A DNA stretch of 64,000 bases from Megalonaias nervosa (lineage: Eukaryota; Mollusca; Bivalvia; Unionida; Unionidae), in the NCBI GenBank assembly GCA_016617855.1, contig JAECUM010006703.1, positions 1 to 64,000 of the forward strand. Reading direction: 5' to 3'. Positions 13,760 through 27,100 of this stretch are shown piece by piece. The number at the start of each line of letters is the position of its first letter. The first letter of the stretch is position 1. Position numbers and translations under genes: made by a program. Below the pieces are notes generated by a model, which searched no databases, was not told the origin of the DNA, and was given only the letters and a program-made list of their open reading frames with translations.

Positions 13760-14870
13760 AATGACCTATGTTGATATGTTGTTTGCAGTATGTGCAAAGA
13801 ATAAAATGCTCCCTCTTGCTGTTTTGCTTCACAAAGTAAAACTCGGTCAACCAGGAGTTGTTATATATTTTTTCTGGGCTTTGCTTGCATTGTTGATAGC
13901 TTATTGCTTCCTGAATCACACTTGTACACTATTTGGACAATTGAAACAACCTTGCTTTGCATATATGGACAGGGTAAAATCTGACTTTAAAGAAATGTTT
14001 GCATTGTCCCTAAGCTTGCTAATAATCTTTAATTCAGATCAAGGCTATGATGTGTAATAACATTTATTCTTCAACAAGCATTAGCATCTAGCATCTCTTT
14101 TATTTACCTGTAACTTAAAACATTGTGTTGTTCCACTTTGTGAAACTTACATATGCAGTTAGCACAATGGGCTCAACAGCAGTCTTCAAAGGGCTGTTGT
14201 CAGCCAGTTATATAATACATGATATGGTGGTTGTTTATACCTCACTTCTTTGCCATTCAATGCCTCAATGACAATTTATTTTATATACAATAACAAGGAT
14301 ATTTTTACATGAGCTCTAAGCAGAGCTGTTGAAAGTTTATACATTACAAGCATGTTTGAAGTGGTTTTTTGATAGGTTTTTTTATATCTTTTTTCCACAA
14401 GATTACTCAAATTTGTTATATCTGAAACCATGTTGGAGGGTTTGGGAGTTAACTTGTAATTTTAGTGTGACATATCATGTTTTGGCAGGTATGCCCCTGG
14501 AAATAAGCAAAAAATACCAGGAAAATCTACCCCAGAATTAAATGGTCAGTCCCTTACATTACCATTGACAGACAAGACACCACATTCTGTAAAGAAATTG
14601 TTCCATTTTATTTATCAAAAACAATTCATACTCAAAATTTAAATTTGTATAGACTTTGGAGTTGTTCTGTTCAAGTTTAGAAGGGAATGTTGAAATGCAA
14701 GTAATGTTGTCTTCTCTGGATTGACCAGGAAGAATCAGCAAATAATCATAAAACATTTTGTATCACATGCATTTTGCTGCCAAATAAAACCCCAGTTCCT
14801 ACAACTTTGTGTATAAATTTAAATGAAAGTCACGATTACATCTATTAATACATCTTTTATGTCATCTATT
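13760..14870. other. Probable intron sequence upstream of the first visible SLC22 exon
   Basis: No exon, SINE or tandem repeat recognised. It ends in a polypyrimidine/AG acceptor (tctatttcag, to 14874) that starts the first confident coding exon. Confidence 0.55.
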
Positions 14871-14874
14871 TCAG

Positions 14875-15105
14875 TGGAACTTAGTGTGTGACTTCAAGTA
14901 CCTGTCCAGTTTGGCAACCACCATTTATTTTTGTGGCGTTATGTTCGGTGGTATGTTGTTTGGGCACATAGCAGATAAATTTGGTCGAAGGCTGGTAATG
15001 CTGCTCACTCTGTATATGCCGATATTTGTTGGAGTTGGCATAGCTTTTGCACCCTGGTACTCGCTTTTTGCTGCCCTCAGGTTTATTCAAGGTCTGCTGA
15101 TGCAG
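14875..15105 (+). CDS. SLC22-like exon a (first visible): TM2-TM3, MFS motif A
   Basis: Acceptor tctatttcag ends at 14874 and the donor CAG|GTAATT follows 15105. It encodes 77 codons in phase 0 at both ends. The residues start WNLVCD, the family-typical point after the large extracellular loop, and include FGHIADKFGRR (MFS motif A) and ALRFIQG. The segment around the donor is triplicated downstream (see the repeat at 15098-15213); this upstream donor is the only one that keeps the frame open. Confidence 0.95.
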
Positions 15106-18100
15106 GTAATTACCACATAGGTACATTATTCTGTGTTTACTGATGCAGGTAATTACCACATAAGTACATTATTCAGCACCTGCTGATGCAGGTAATTAGC
15201 AGATAGGTACATTCTAACACATAAGTATCAGCCTCTGATTGGTCAGATGTTTAAATTGCAGCAGTGCACAATCTTTGATATGAAATGTTGTTACTGGGAT
15301 TACTGATACAGTGCTACTCAGAAAATTGTTACATTTTCAGCTTCTTCAAAATGCATTCTGAAATATGTTGGAATGGGATATCAGCTTTTATTATAAGATT
15401 TGATGACAATTTAGTTTTAGTGTCACAAATAAATGATTTACTATTAATACTTTGCATTACTAAAACCTCCATGTAAACCCTCAGTTTAGTAATGCAACAG
15501 TTTGATCCCCTCTCCCCTTTATAAAACTTTGATCCATCCTAAATTATAAATAACGTGATTAAATATACAAAAACTGCTAGCAACCTATTACTTTAAAGAA
15601 ATTTTGAGAGAGTAAATATGTATGGAAGAATATTTATCATCAAAGTTTAATTTTATAATACAGTTCTGAAGGTAAATTATTCTCAAATAATTCAGTTCAG
15701 AATACGATGAATTGACTGTAGTTACAGAAATTAACAGGTGGCAAAGCCATAAGTTTTAGTTTTTGTACCATAAGATGAAATATATCTGCATTCACACCCA
15801 AAGATAAATGTACTAAACATACTCCTAAATCAAAACTTTGAAGATTCAACTCACTCTTAAGCAAAAGCCCCCACCCACTTTTTAGTTCACCACACTCTCA
15901 ATCTTATTCATAGGCTGATCATACAAATATCAGTGATTTAAGAGAGTGGTGGTTTTTGGATGACATAGTCTGTTGCAATAAATTACAAGTTTGACATTTT
16001 TAAAGTTTTTTATTGTACATAATTGCAAGCAAGTCCAATTGAGCAATGCTGCACATGGGGTTTTTAGCATTATTTTCAGGAAAATACAGACAAAATGACT
16101 TTATAGAGAAACCAGTGACATTGAGCCAGATTTCTTCTGCCAAAAAATAATTTACATTCCTGAAATTTAATGAAGCATTCGTAATATTTGTTTTGGCCTG
16201 CAAAGTGGTCATTTTGTTTGCTGCAGGTATGTCACTCACAATTCAGCATTGCATAGTGTGATGGAAAGTCTTGTATTTTCAGATGAAGATGAATGAAAAA
16301 AAAACATGTACAATATTTTGCCAACAAGTTTCTATATTTCACACTTGCATATATAATAAATGATGATATTTAGAGTTTCTTATGCTATGCCAAATAAAAT
16401 TTGTTTCTTTTTTTTGTTTTTTACAGGGCCTACAGACCTCTACCTACACACTGGCAATGGAGCTGTTCCTGCCAAAATACCGGAGTCATGCTGGGGTTTT
16501 GTTGGAATGCTTCTGGGGCTTTGGAGTCATGCTTCTGCCTGCTTTGGCCTACCTAATCCAGGACTGGAGATATCTACAGCTGGCTGTCTCTTTGCCCAGC
16601 CTTCTCGCTCTCGGCTATATCTGGTGAGAAACAGACAATGACATCAGATTAGGATCTTGTGTTCAAGTTCAATATTTTTTTCTTATCTGATGGGGATTTT
16701 TAAAGGAGTTGTTTGGAACCAATAATGGACCCAGTCACAATGAGAACTATTGTTAAAAAGTCATGTGAAATTCCCAATTTTAGCAGTTCACTTCTAAAAA
16801 GCTTTGTTCCCCAATTGTCTAATTTTACCCTGAAACTGGAGATGAATTGAAATATTATCTGCCTGTTTTAATTTTTGTACAAAAGTATATTTCAGACATT
16901 ATTTATGCTTTGGAATACAATAATGCTGTCTATTATGTTACATAACAAAGAGAAGCAGATTAATAGAGCCAAAACAAAAAAGAGAAATAGCAAAAGATAC
17001 TCAAGGTTTGTAAAATACAGCCTTTTTATAAGTTGCTGGAAACCATCTCAAAAACCTTCTACTTTGACAAAATTGAACATTGTAGCCGTTTATTTTTACA
17101 ACTCTAACATTTTTTTGTTATATTGTTGCACTGACTTGGCCATGTACTTTCAATTTTGAGCTGGCTACTGAAGACAATAGTAACAAAGCTTGACACATAT
17201 TCATTCCATGAAGAAAACTTGAGGTAGTCTGCTTTTGTAAAACTCCTGTATACTCTGCATCTTGAAATGATGTTACAGTGGTCCCCCTCTTATGTGGTCA
17301 CCCCTTCTGCACCAGGAAAGTGGCTGCATAGGACAGGTGGCCTTCCCAGAGGGGGACTATATTTGTAAGATGTATAAATGTGTATGTGTATGTAGTAAGA
17401 AAGCTATATATAACTTAAAATCATTTAATACCTTCATTTAAAATGAGCATTAATTATTGATAGGTTGTTTTTGTCTTGAGAACAGACTTTTTTCAAGTTA
17501 ACATAATTAATAGTTCTTATTCATAAGCATGAAATGTGAGTGGAGTATTGTTGGCATGCACATTGCAAAATCATTAAAAAATGTCATTTAAATCTTGGTA
17601 CATACATTGCTTGGCATTTAAAACAATTCTCTTTCCATTTACTACATTTTCCCACCGCTACAGAATATTCTCCTTATCTGTTACAATGTTGTCGATTTAT
17701 ATATTATCATTATCTGTTACAGTGTTGTTTATTTGAGTCTTCCCAACATAAAATTTGTTGGCAAGAACTGATTAACTCTGCCCATGGTCAAGTTGAATAA
17801 TTTTAACTTCTAAAGGATTAATTTCTCAATTTACGTGATGACATGTTAAAGTTTTGTAATGATTTATTCCTATGTTGCTAGTTGTACAGTACTGCAATTT
17901 AATTACGCAGACAAAATTTTTGTATAATAGATGAAATGCCTTGTTTATAAAGGATGTGATACATGGAACTATCACATGATTTTTTGGTATTTATCTTGTA
18001 CCCTGTGTCATTCAAGCTTAATTTCTCTCTGTGTTAATCTATGAAATCTATTTTTAGCCTATTCTGTCCATGTTATGCTCTTGACAGTTATGTCTGGTCA

Positions 18101-21100
18101 TAATCATCAAAGAATAAACTCAACCTCTGTCTGAAGCCCCAAACTCTATCCAACATTGCTGACCCCATTTCCTGTAAATGTCAGAATTAATGATATAATA
18201 TTAACCCGAGTTGTACATGTACTTTAGCCAGCACTTTGTTCAGTAACGAAAACCTTACATCAAGAAACAGACATCAATAATCGGATTACTTTCCTTATTG
18301 TATGAATTAAATATTGGTTCTGGACACATTAAAATAAAATGTGGCCACCTTTAATGGGTCAATTTTACCATTTGGCACTAACATGCTGGCCTTTGGTTGC
18401 ATTATAGGGTGGGCCTTTCTTGAGTGGTACTTTTTAACACAAACTTGTTAGTGCCAAGGGATTCTGGCTGTAAAAAGTAGGTGGCGTCTTGTTGGGGTGG
18501 TGGGGGGAGCGCATTCGTAAGGAGGACCATTATATCATTACATTGTGATGTCATCAATATGACCACTTTTTAACCATTTTGTAGTGCGATGTAATGACTG
18601 TAAAATGACATTGTCTCATTAAATAATTAAAAAGAAAATTTATATACAAGTTTAATAATCACAGTAACAGTGCTGTGAAAGAAAATTATAAAATCATCAA
18701 AATGCAGATGAAACCATTGGAAATCTTCAGAGTTATATGACTTGCAATTGGCCAGGCAGGGTTTCTGTTTAGGAACCAATGTGATCACAATAATTATGTT
18801 TATTGTATACTTAAGTGTGAAATATACAGACTGATTGGCAAACTAATTTTCAGCTTTTCATTCCTATATTTTCACATGTGAAATATATATCCTTTTGTTT
18901 CCACGTGAAAATGTAAGATTTCCCATCATGCCATGTGATGCTTGACTGTGTGTCCCTGCAAAAGTTGTAGCTGCAGCAACATAAATAAGTACTTTATGAG
19001 CTACAAGAAATAAATAGAAACTGTCTTACATTACAGACATAAAACAATCTTTGATACAGAAATTTGAAAATATGCCATTCTCATCACTGAAGTTATTTCC
19101 CCTTACTTGACAACAATGATAAACCCTCTGTGGTGCATTGCTGAATCAGACTCAGATTGTTTTCAGATAGGAACAAATAATTTACCAAATGACAAAATTC
19201 TAATTTGCTGTGACAGATTAGGTCAACCAAATCCTACCACTTTCTTAGGTTACAGATATTTGTATGATCAGCCTATGAAAGTGATGTGAATTTACAAAAA
19301 GGGGGTGGGGGTGTTTAGTTGAAGAATGATTTTAATCTTCCAGACATTGATTCTGGAGCTAATTTGATATGCAATAAAAAAATTTTTTTTTCCTTTCCTT
19401 AGTTAATACAGATACATTTCATCTTGTGGTACCAAAAATGATATATTTTAAATCATGGCTTTCCCATACATTAATATATTGTATTTTTGGTACAACATGT
19501 TGAAATATGTCCAGTATTAATTTAGGAAAGGAAAATATCCTCTGTGTACTGAAATAAAATCACTCCCCAATATATTCTTCCTTTTGTGTATTTAATAAAA
19601 GATGTCATTGAGCTTCAACCTGTGCATATTTGTTGAAATTTTAAATAGTCCTTTAGCTGTTGTATTATTTATATTGAGTGGCATAGTACTTTTTTATTTC
19701 CATAGTTTTCAAGGTCTATTTTAGAAGTGAATATTTAAAGGGAAATTCCCCACCCTTAATATAAATGGGTGGGGGGATAGTTTTGTGAATGTCAGAGGGA
19801 TTTGATGAAAAGATAAAGGTAAGGCGTGAAAATATAAAGTTTTGCATATGCAATTTTTATAGCGATTTTTTAAAAATTAGTGTGAATCCAGCAATTAAAC
19901 AATCACTAAACTGTTACATATAAAGAAAAAAGACCATTTATTCTTCAAATACATTTTTTTCCATTATATAAGCCCAGAGGTCCAGCCTAGAGAATTTTCT
20001 AAATTTAGTAGAGTTGTTGCTAGATGAAGATTTCCATGGTGACTATTTGTCACAATTTTGTTTTTGTGTGGGTTTATTATCACATATGAGTTTGTCATTG
20101 GAAAAATATGATTGTGATATAATTAAATTTGAATTTTGCCACACAGCATCATGCCAGAATCTCTCCGCTGGTTGATCATGATGGGGAAGGTGGATGAAGC
20201 GGAGGCCCTCATCACAAAGATCGCCAAAAAGAATAAGCTGCCTCATCCTTATGAGAGCTGGGAGGATGTGAAACTTCAACTGGGAATACGTGATGCAGAC
20301 ACCAAGCAGTACAGTTTTATTGACCTGATGCGGACACCTGTGCTCCGAAAGCGTAGTCTCATCCTGTTCTATCTATGGTACAGTACAGTGCTTTGTTTGG
20401 TTGTGTCTTTGCATCTGTCTGTCTTTGTTATATGTGTGGGACAAGAATGTCTGTGTTATGAAGACACAATTTTATTTCCTATTTTAAACACCCTGCTGAT
20501 GTTTCATGTGTGCATGTGTCTTTATGAATTTATGTCTGTGTGATTACCTTCCTAGACAATTCTCTCTCTAGGTTTGGATTTAGGAAACTGCTTTTATCAG
20601 TATTGTTGAGAAAGTTGAATCAATATATTCTAGTGTTTACCTTAAAAATGATCAGTCATACACTTCAGGCCTTCTTTGGTCAAGGCTCTTTACTTCAATT
20701 GCCTCTGCATTCAATAACCTGCTTGTTTTGCTGTGCCATAAAGTACAAAACCTCCCCAAAACATCAAGATATCCTCTAAAAAAACAAAGTTATCTGAAGC
20801 ATTTGAATATTATTTCTTTTTCTATAATTATCAATGTGTCAACTTCCATGAGGGGCAAAATTATTTGTGAAATTTGTCATTACATATTCATTAGTAGAAA
20901 TTGTTTTGCAAATGCAATCCATTTAGGAACTGCTACTCTAAAGTAGGGCAGTTTGTGTTTTCTGTTGAATGGCTTAACTTTAGCGAATAAAATCTTATTC
21001 TACTCATGTCACTGAGTCCTTGCAGTGTATTAAAGCTTACCTTTATGAAATAAAAAAGAGATGTTGTAGTAACCCCAGCATTACTGTTGGCGTCCACACA

Positions 21101-24100
21101 GATAAAAACATTTACATTATGTACAGCCTCACTGCATCTCAGCCATTCTTCCATCAAAGGCCCTAGGCAATAATTTGGAGTTGGTTTAATGGTAACTGCC
21201 CCCTTGGAAGTGGGGATGAGTGTGCTGATGTTGTACTTGTATGTACATTAGTTGCACGTGCTTATTAAGTTTTTGCATTAGTTCAGCATTTTGCATTCTG
21301 TAAACATACTACTATAGGTTCACTGACTTGTGGTTAAAGGTTTTAAGTTATTTCTTTGCTCTGTTCATGCTGGTCTCCTCAAATTAGATGATTGTATGCA
21401 ACTCTGTTAGTACCACACGATTACAACAAAAGAAGGTCACTGTGACCTACATTTCACATTTTACTGGCTTAGGTTAAGTTCATGTTTTGCTCAAGACCAA
21501 ATATGTTTTGAACCCTGTATGCATATTACTATAAATTATCTAGAATCATTCAGCTTTTTTAGGGGATGCATCTTGATGAGTACTACAGCTTCACCGCAAT
21601 AAGTAGGTTACTGCAACCCATATTTCAGACATAAATGACTTTGGTTCAGTTTTGTTGTAAGCTTATTTTGCTATCTCCGTTCATGTTATAAACATCAAAC
21701 TAGCAGATTTTATGCATCTCTGTTAGTTCCACACTCTTACAACAAAAGAATGCCACTGTGACCTACATTTCACATTTTACTGGCTTATGTTAAGGTTTTC
21801 TGTTTAACTCTTGACCAGATAAGTATTTTGCATCCTGTATACCTAGATTCATGAATTTGGTGAGGAAATGCATCGTGACAAAAGTTTGTTACTGCACATT
21901 TTTCACTGACTTGGGTTCCATTTTTGAGATGTAAACAAAAAATGTAAATCTGTCATCCAGTATGGCAGCCATTAATAAGAATTGAAAACTATTACAACTT
22001 CTAACAAATTGTTCAACAGAATTCAACAAAGTTTTATAGAAAGCATCCTGGCAAAAGATTTGTACATGCGGTGTTGATCCTTCATCATATATGGCTGCTG
22101 TTACTAAAGAAAACAAACTGTTATTATTAATTCTCAAAAACACAACAGTGATCCATTTTTCACATTTCACTGACCTGGGTTTGGTCTCAGATTTTTGCAA
22201 ATAATGTCAATCTGTCATCAAGTATGGCTGCCATTTATAAGAATAGAAAAACCATAACAACTTGTAAAAAGTCACTGAACAGTATTCAATGAAATTTTAT
22301 AGAAAGTATCCTGGCATCAAATTTGTACATGTGATGCTGATTTTCCATCAGATATTGCTGCTGTTACTAAAACAATGTTAAAATGACTTCTTAAAAAAAA
22401 CACAACAGAATTTATTTAAATATGACAGCAACCATCCTGGTAAGAAGTGCTTTTAAATTTATACAACTGAAGCTGATCTGTCATCAAATATGGCTGCCAA
22501 ACTTTCAGATGATTTCTTTTCAAAAACCACTCTTCAGATTGCAACTAGATCTGGAAGTTCTTGAAAACTCTTTACCTTTTTCCCCAAACTGTTTTTGGGA
22601 AGACAAATCATTTTATACTGAATAAATTGGGTAACTTTTTGAATTCAGGATTTTGTGTTATTTAAATATTGTCTAATTGTGAATAGCGAAATACCCGAGG
22701 TAAATATGGGTCTAAACTGTTCCATGAAGTCATTGGTAGAACACACTATGTCGACCCTAATCTGCTGTTTCATAATGCCCTGGCAGATGGTGCCTAAATT
22801 GTTCCCTTGATGTCATTGATTGAATGGACAATTATAGACTAGTCTGCTTTTGCATTGCATGATGGCAGACCTGGGTCTCACTCTGTACTGTTTGCATTGT
22901 GTGATGACATCTGGGTCTCACTCTGTACTGTTTGCATTTTGTGATGACAGATCTGGGTCTCATTCTGTACTGTTTGCATTGTGTGATAGCAGATATGGGT
23001 CTTACTAGTACTGTTTGCATTGTGTGATGGCAGATCTGGGTCTCACTCTGTACTGTGTGCATTGTGTGGTGACAGATCTGGATCTCACTCTGTACTGTTT
23101 GCATTGTGTGATGACAGATCTGGGTCTCATTCCATACTGTTTGCATTGTGTGATAGCAGATATGGTTCTCACTCGTACTGTTTGCATTTTGTGATGGCAG
23201 ATCTGGGTCTTACTCAGTACTGTTTGCATTGTGTGATAGCAGATATGGATCTCACTTGTACTGTTTGCATTGTGTGATGGCAGATCTGGGTCTCACTCAG
23301 TACTGTTTGCATTGTGTGATGACCGATCTGGTCTCACCTTTGTACTGTTTGCATTGTATGATAGCAGATCTTGGTCTCACTCTGTACTGTTTGCATTGTG
23401 GTATTTCAGATCTAGATTTCACTCAGAACTGTTTGCATTGTGTGATTGCAGATTTGGGTCACACTCTGTGGATTGTTTGATTGCAGATTTGGGTCACATC
23501 TGCACATTGTGTGATAGCAAATCTGGGTCTCACAGTACTGTTTGCATTGTGTGATGACAGATCTGGGTCTCACTTGGTACTGTTTACATTGTGTGATGAC
23601 AGATCTGAATCTCACTCTGTGCATTGTGTAATAGTAGATCTTGGTCTAACTCTGCACATTGCATGATAGCAGGTCTGGGTCTCATTATGCATTGTGTGAT
23701 GACAGATCTGGATCTCACTGTACTATTTGCATTGTGTGATAGCAGAGCCGAGTCATTCTATACTGTTTGCATTGTGTGATTACAGATCTGAGTCTCACTC
23801 AGTACTGTTTACATTGTGTGATGTCAGATCTGGGTGTCATTCTGCATGGTATAATTGCAGATTTGGGTCTCACTCTGCATTGTGTAATGACAGATCAGGG
23901 CCTCACTGTTCTGTTTGCATTTGGGTGCATTGTGGGTCTTACTCCGTACTGTTTGCATTTGGGTTCATATTATGCAAGAACAAAAATTATACATATTCAA
24001 ATTCAGGTTTGCAACATCTATAGGATACTATGGTTTGACATGGAAACTGACAAAACTGGCTGGAAACAAGTACCTCAACTTCTTCATTGGTGGTGCTGTG

Positions 24101-27100
24101 GAGTTCGTGGCCTATGTCTTGGTTCTGCCAGTGACAAAGAGGTGAGATTGTTAGAACACATTACAAAACTCTTAAGTCTTCCTTCGGTTAAATATCAGTA
24201 AAGTAATTCCCTCTTGCTTCAGATTCCTAAAATCTTCCCCAATTTCCCCTAGTCCTCTTCTCCTTGGCCACTTCCTCTGCGTTGCAATATGCTAATCTCT
24301 GGAGCAATATGTTTTAACTAAGTCATTAATTGCTTATATCCAGTACTTTTTTTTGTTTCACTAGCCTTCTTACACACTAGATGTGCAGTATGGCATCTAA
24401 GTGGGGACAATCCTTTATTACAATAAGTGCCCCTCTAGGGAAAATTTCCTACTGCAGTCCCATCCAAGAAATGTGTAGCTGGATCTCAGTCATATGGTAT
24501 TTGATAAAAAGCAAGATAAAAAGGAACCAAAATAAAAGAATCTGATGGTAAAATTTGGTAGTATTTTGTTATAATGTTATCTTGTTGTACTGGGGATCAT
24601 AGATTTGAGTTCAATTTTTTCTTTTTCATAATTTGATTGGTTGGGAATGTTTTGGGACATGTTATAACAAAAGGATGTTGAGTGGGATTTTATAAAGATG
24701 TGCAGACCAGTCATTCAGACAGACCAGTCAGTCATTCAGACAGACCAGCAGTCAGTCCTACAGATTATGTACACAAGTCAGTCGTGTACACAAGTCAGTC
24801 ATGCTGACCAATTAAAAATAATTGCTGTTGCTCTAAGAATACCATTCAGTTTTTGGTCCATATTAATAATTCATTTATTATGATTGGCTTTTTAGTCATG
24901 TTTATGTATATTTATGTGTTCCAAAACTTGGGGTTTGTTTCTTTAAACGTATTTATTTGCCAGAAAGTATTTTATTTGCAAAAGGATTTGAAAGAAGTTC
25001 ATAAGAACTAGCAACTTCCACACAGCTATACCATATGATACACTACATACCAACGTCCACTTAGCTATGCCATACAATACATTGCATAGCAACTTCCACT
25101 TAGCTATGCCATACAATACATTGCATAGCAACTTCCACTTAGCTATGCCATACAATACATTGCATAGCAACTTCCACACAACTATACCATACAATACATT
25201 ACATAGCAACTTCCTCTTAGCTATACCATACTATACATTACATAGCAACTTTCACTTAGCTATGCCATACAATACATTACATAGCAACTTCCACTTAGCT
25301 ATGCCATACAATACATTGCATAGCAACTTCCACTTAGCTATACCATACAATACATTGCATAGTAACTTTCACTTAGCTATACCATACTATACATTTCATA
25401 GTAACTTCCACTTAGCTATGTCATACAATACATTGCATAGTAACTTCCACTTAGCTATGCCATACAATACATTGCATAGCAACTTCCGCTTAGCTATGCC
25501 ATACAATACATTGCATAGCAACTTCCACTTAGCTATGCCATACAATACATTGCATAGCAACTTCCACACAACTATACCATACATCACATAGCAACTTCCA
25601 CTTAGCTATACCATACTATACATTACATAGCAACTTTCACTTAGCTATGCCATACAATACATTACATAGCAACTTCCACTTAGCTATGCCATACAATACA
25701 TTGCATAGCAACTTCCACTTAGCTATACCATACAATACATTGCATAGTAACTTTCACTTAGCTATACCATACTATACATTTCATAGTAACTTCCACTTAG
25801 CTATGTCATACAATACATTTCATAGTAACTTCCACTTAGCTATGTCATACAATACATTGCATAGTAACTTCCACTTAGCTATGCCATACAATACATTGCA
25901 TAGCAACTTCCACTTAGCTATACCATACTATACATTTCATAGCAACTTCCACTTAGCTATACCATACAATACATTGCATAGCAACTTCCACTTAGCTATA
26001 CCATACTATACATTTCATAGCAACTTCCACTTAGCTATACCATACTGTACATTACATAGCAACTTCCTCTCAGCTATACCATACTGTACACAACACAGCA
26101 ACTTCCACTTAGCTATACCATACTATACATTTCATAGCAACTTCCACTTAGCTATACCATACAATACATTGCATAGCAACTTCCACTTAGCTATACCATA
26201 CTATACATTTCATAGCAACTTCCACTTAGCTATACCATACTGTACATTACATAGCAACTTCCACTCAGCTATACCATACTGTACACAACACAGCAACTTC
26301 CACTTAGCTATATCATACTATACATTTCATAGCAACTTCCACTCAGCTATACCATACTATACACTACATAGCAACTTCTGCTCAGCTATACCATACTATA
26401 CACTACATATCAATTTCCACACTGCTATACCATACTGTACACTACATAGCAACTTCCACACTGCTATACCATACTATACACTACATAGCAACTTCCACTC
26501 ATCTATACCATATTATACATTTCATGGCAACTTTCACTCAGCAATACCATACTATACATTACATAGCAAGTACCCTCAGCTGTACCATACTATTCACTAC
26601 ATAGCAACTTCCTCTCGGCTGTATCATAGTATACACTAGATAGTAACTTCCACTCGTCTACACCATGCTATATGTTTCATGGCAATTTCCACTCAGTTAT
26701 ACCATAATATACAATACATACCAAGATTTATATCCAGACATTCCTAATACTTTAAAACATTGATTATCTAGACCAATTGTAAGTACTTTCCATTCATTCA
26801 GATCAATTTACTGTATATATTTGCTTATATAAGTCTGGTCCAACTGTAAAAAGTAGACACTGATCTGCTGTAGCATAATGTTCCAGCAGATAAGGGTCTG
26901 TGTTGTTTTGTTTTTTTTACTGATTACACTGATCAAACTGCATAGACCCAGATTTTTCAGTACATTATGAAACAGCAGATCTGGGTCTGTGCAGTTTTCA
27001 GTTGGATCTGACATAAGTCAGTATATATGGTTTGTATGTTAAAATTCATTGGCATGGGCATTTATCCAGACAAATTCTGTGTCTCCTATGAACTCAAAAT

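Noticed and set aside
13761..14057. Hydrophobic + frame that might be the missing SLC22 TM1
   Set aside because: No N-terminal SLC22 signature (no acidic start, no cysteine-rich loop, no conserved end before WNLVC), and the frame ends in a stop well before 14875.
22832..24023. Cys/His-rich repetitive frames that resemble zinc-finger-like repeats
   Set aside because: Encoded by the minisatellite in several frames and both strands. Spacing is set by the 45-48 bp unit, not by a fold.
24698..24883. CRISPR-like spacing of short repeats near 24700 and in the 35-bp array at 11277
   Set aside because: Units are contiguous or near-contiguous with no unique spacers, in eukaryotic intron DNA. They are simple tandem repeats.
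25067..26639. Long open frames (174 and 330 codons) of a 13-residue repeat
   Set aside because: They coincide exactly with the 39-bp minisatellite inside an SLC22 intron. The opposite strand is also open, and the unit lacks stops by composition. No start context, no splice evidence.
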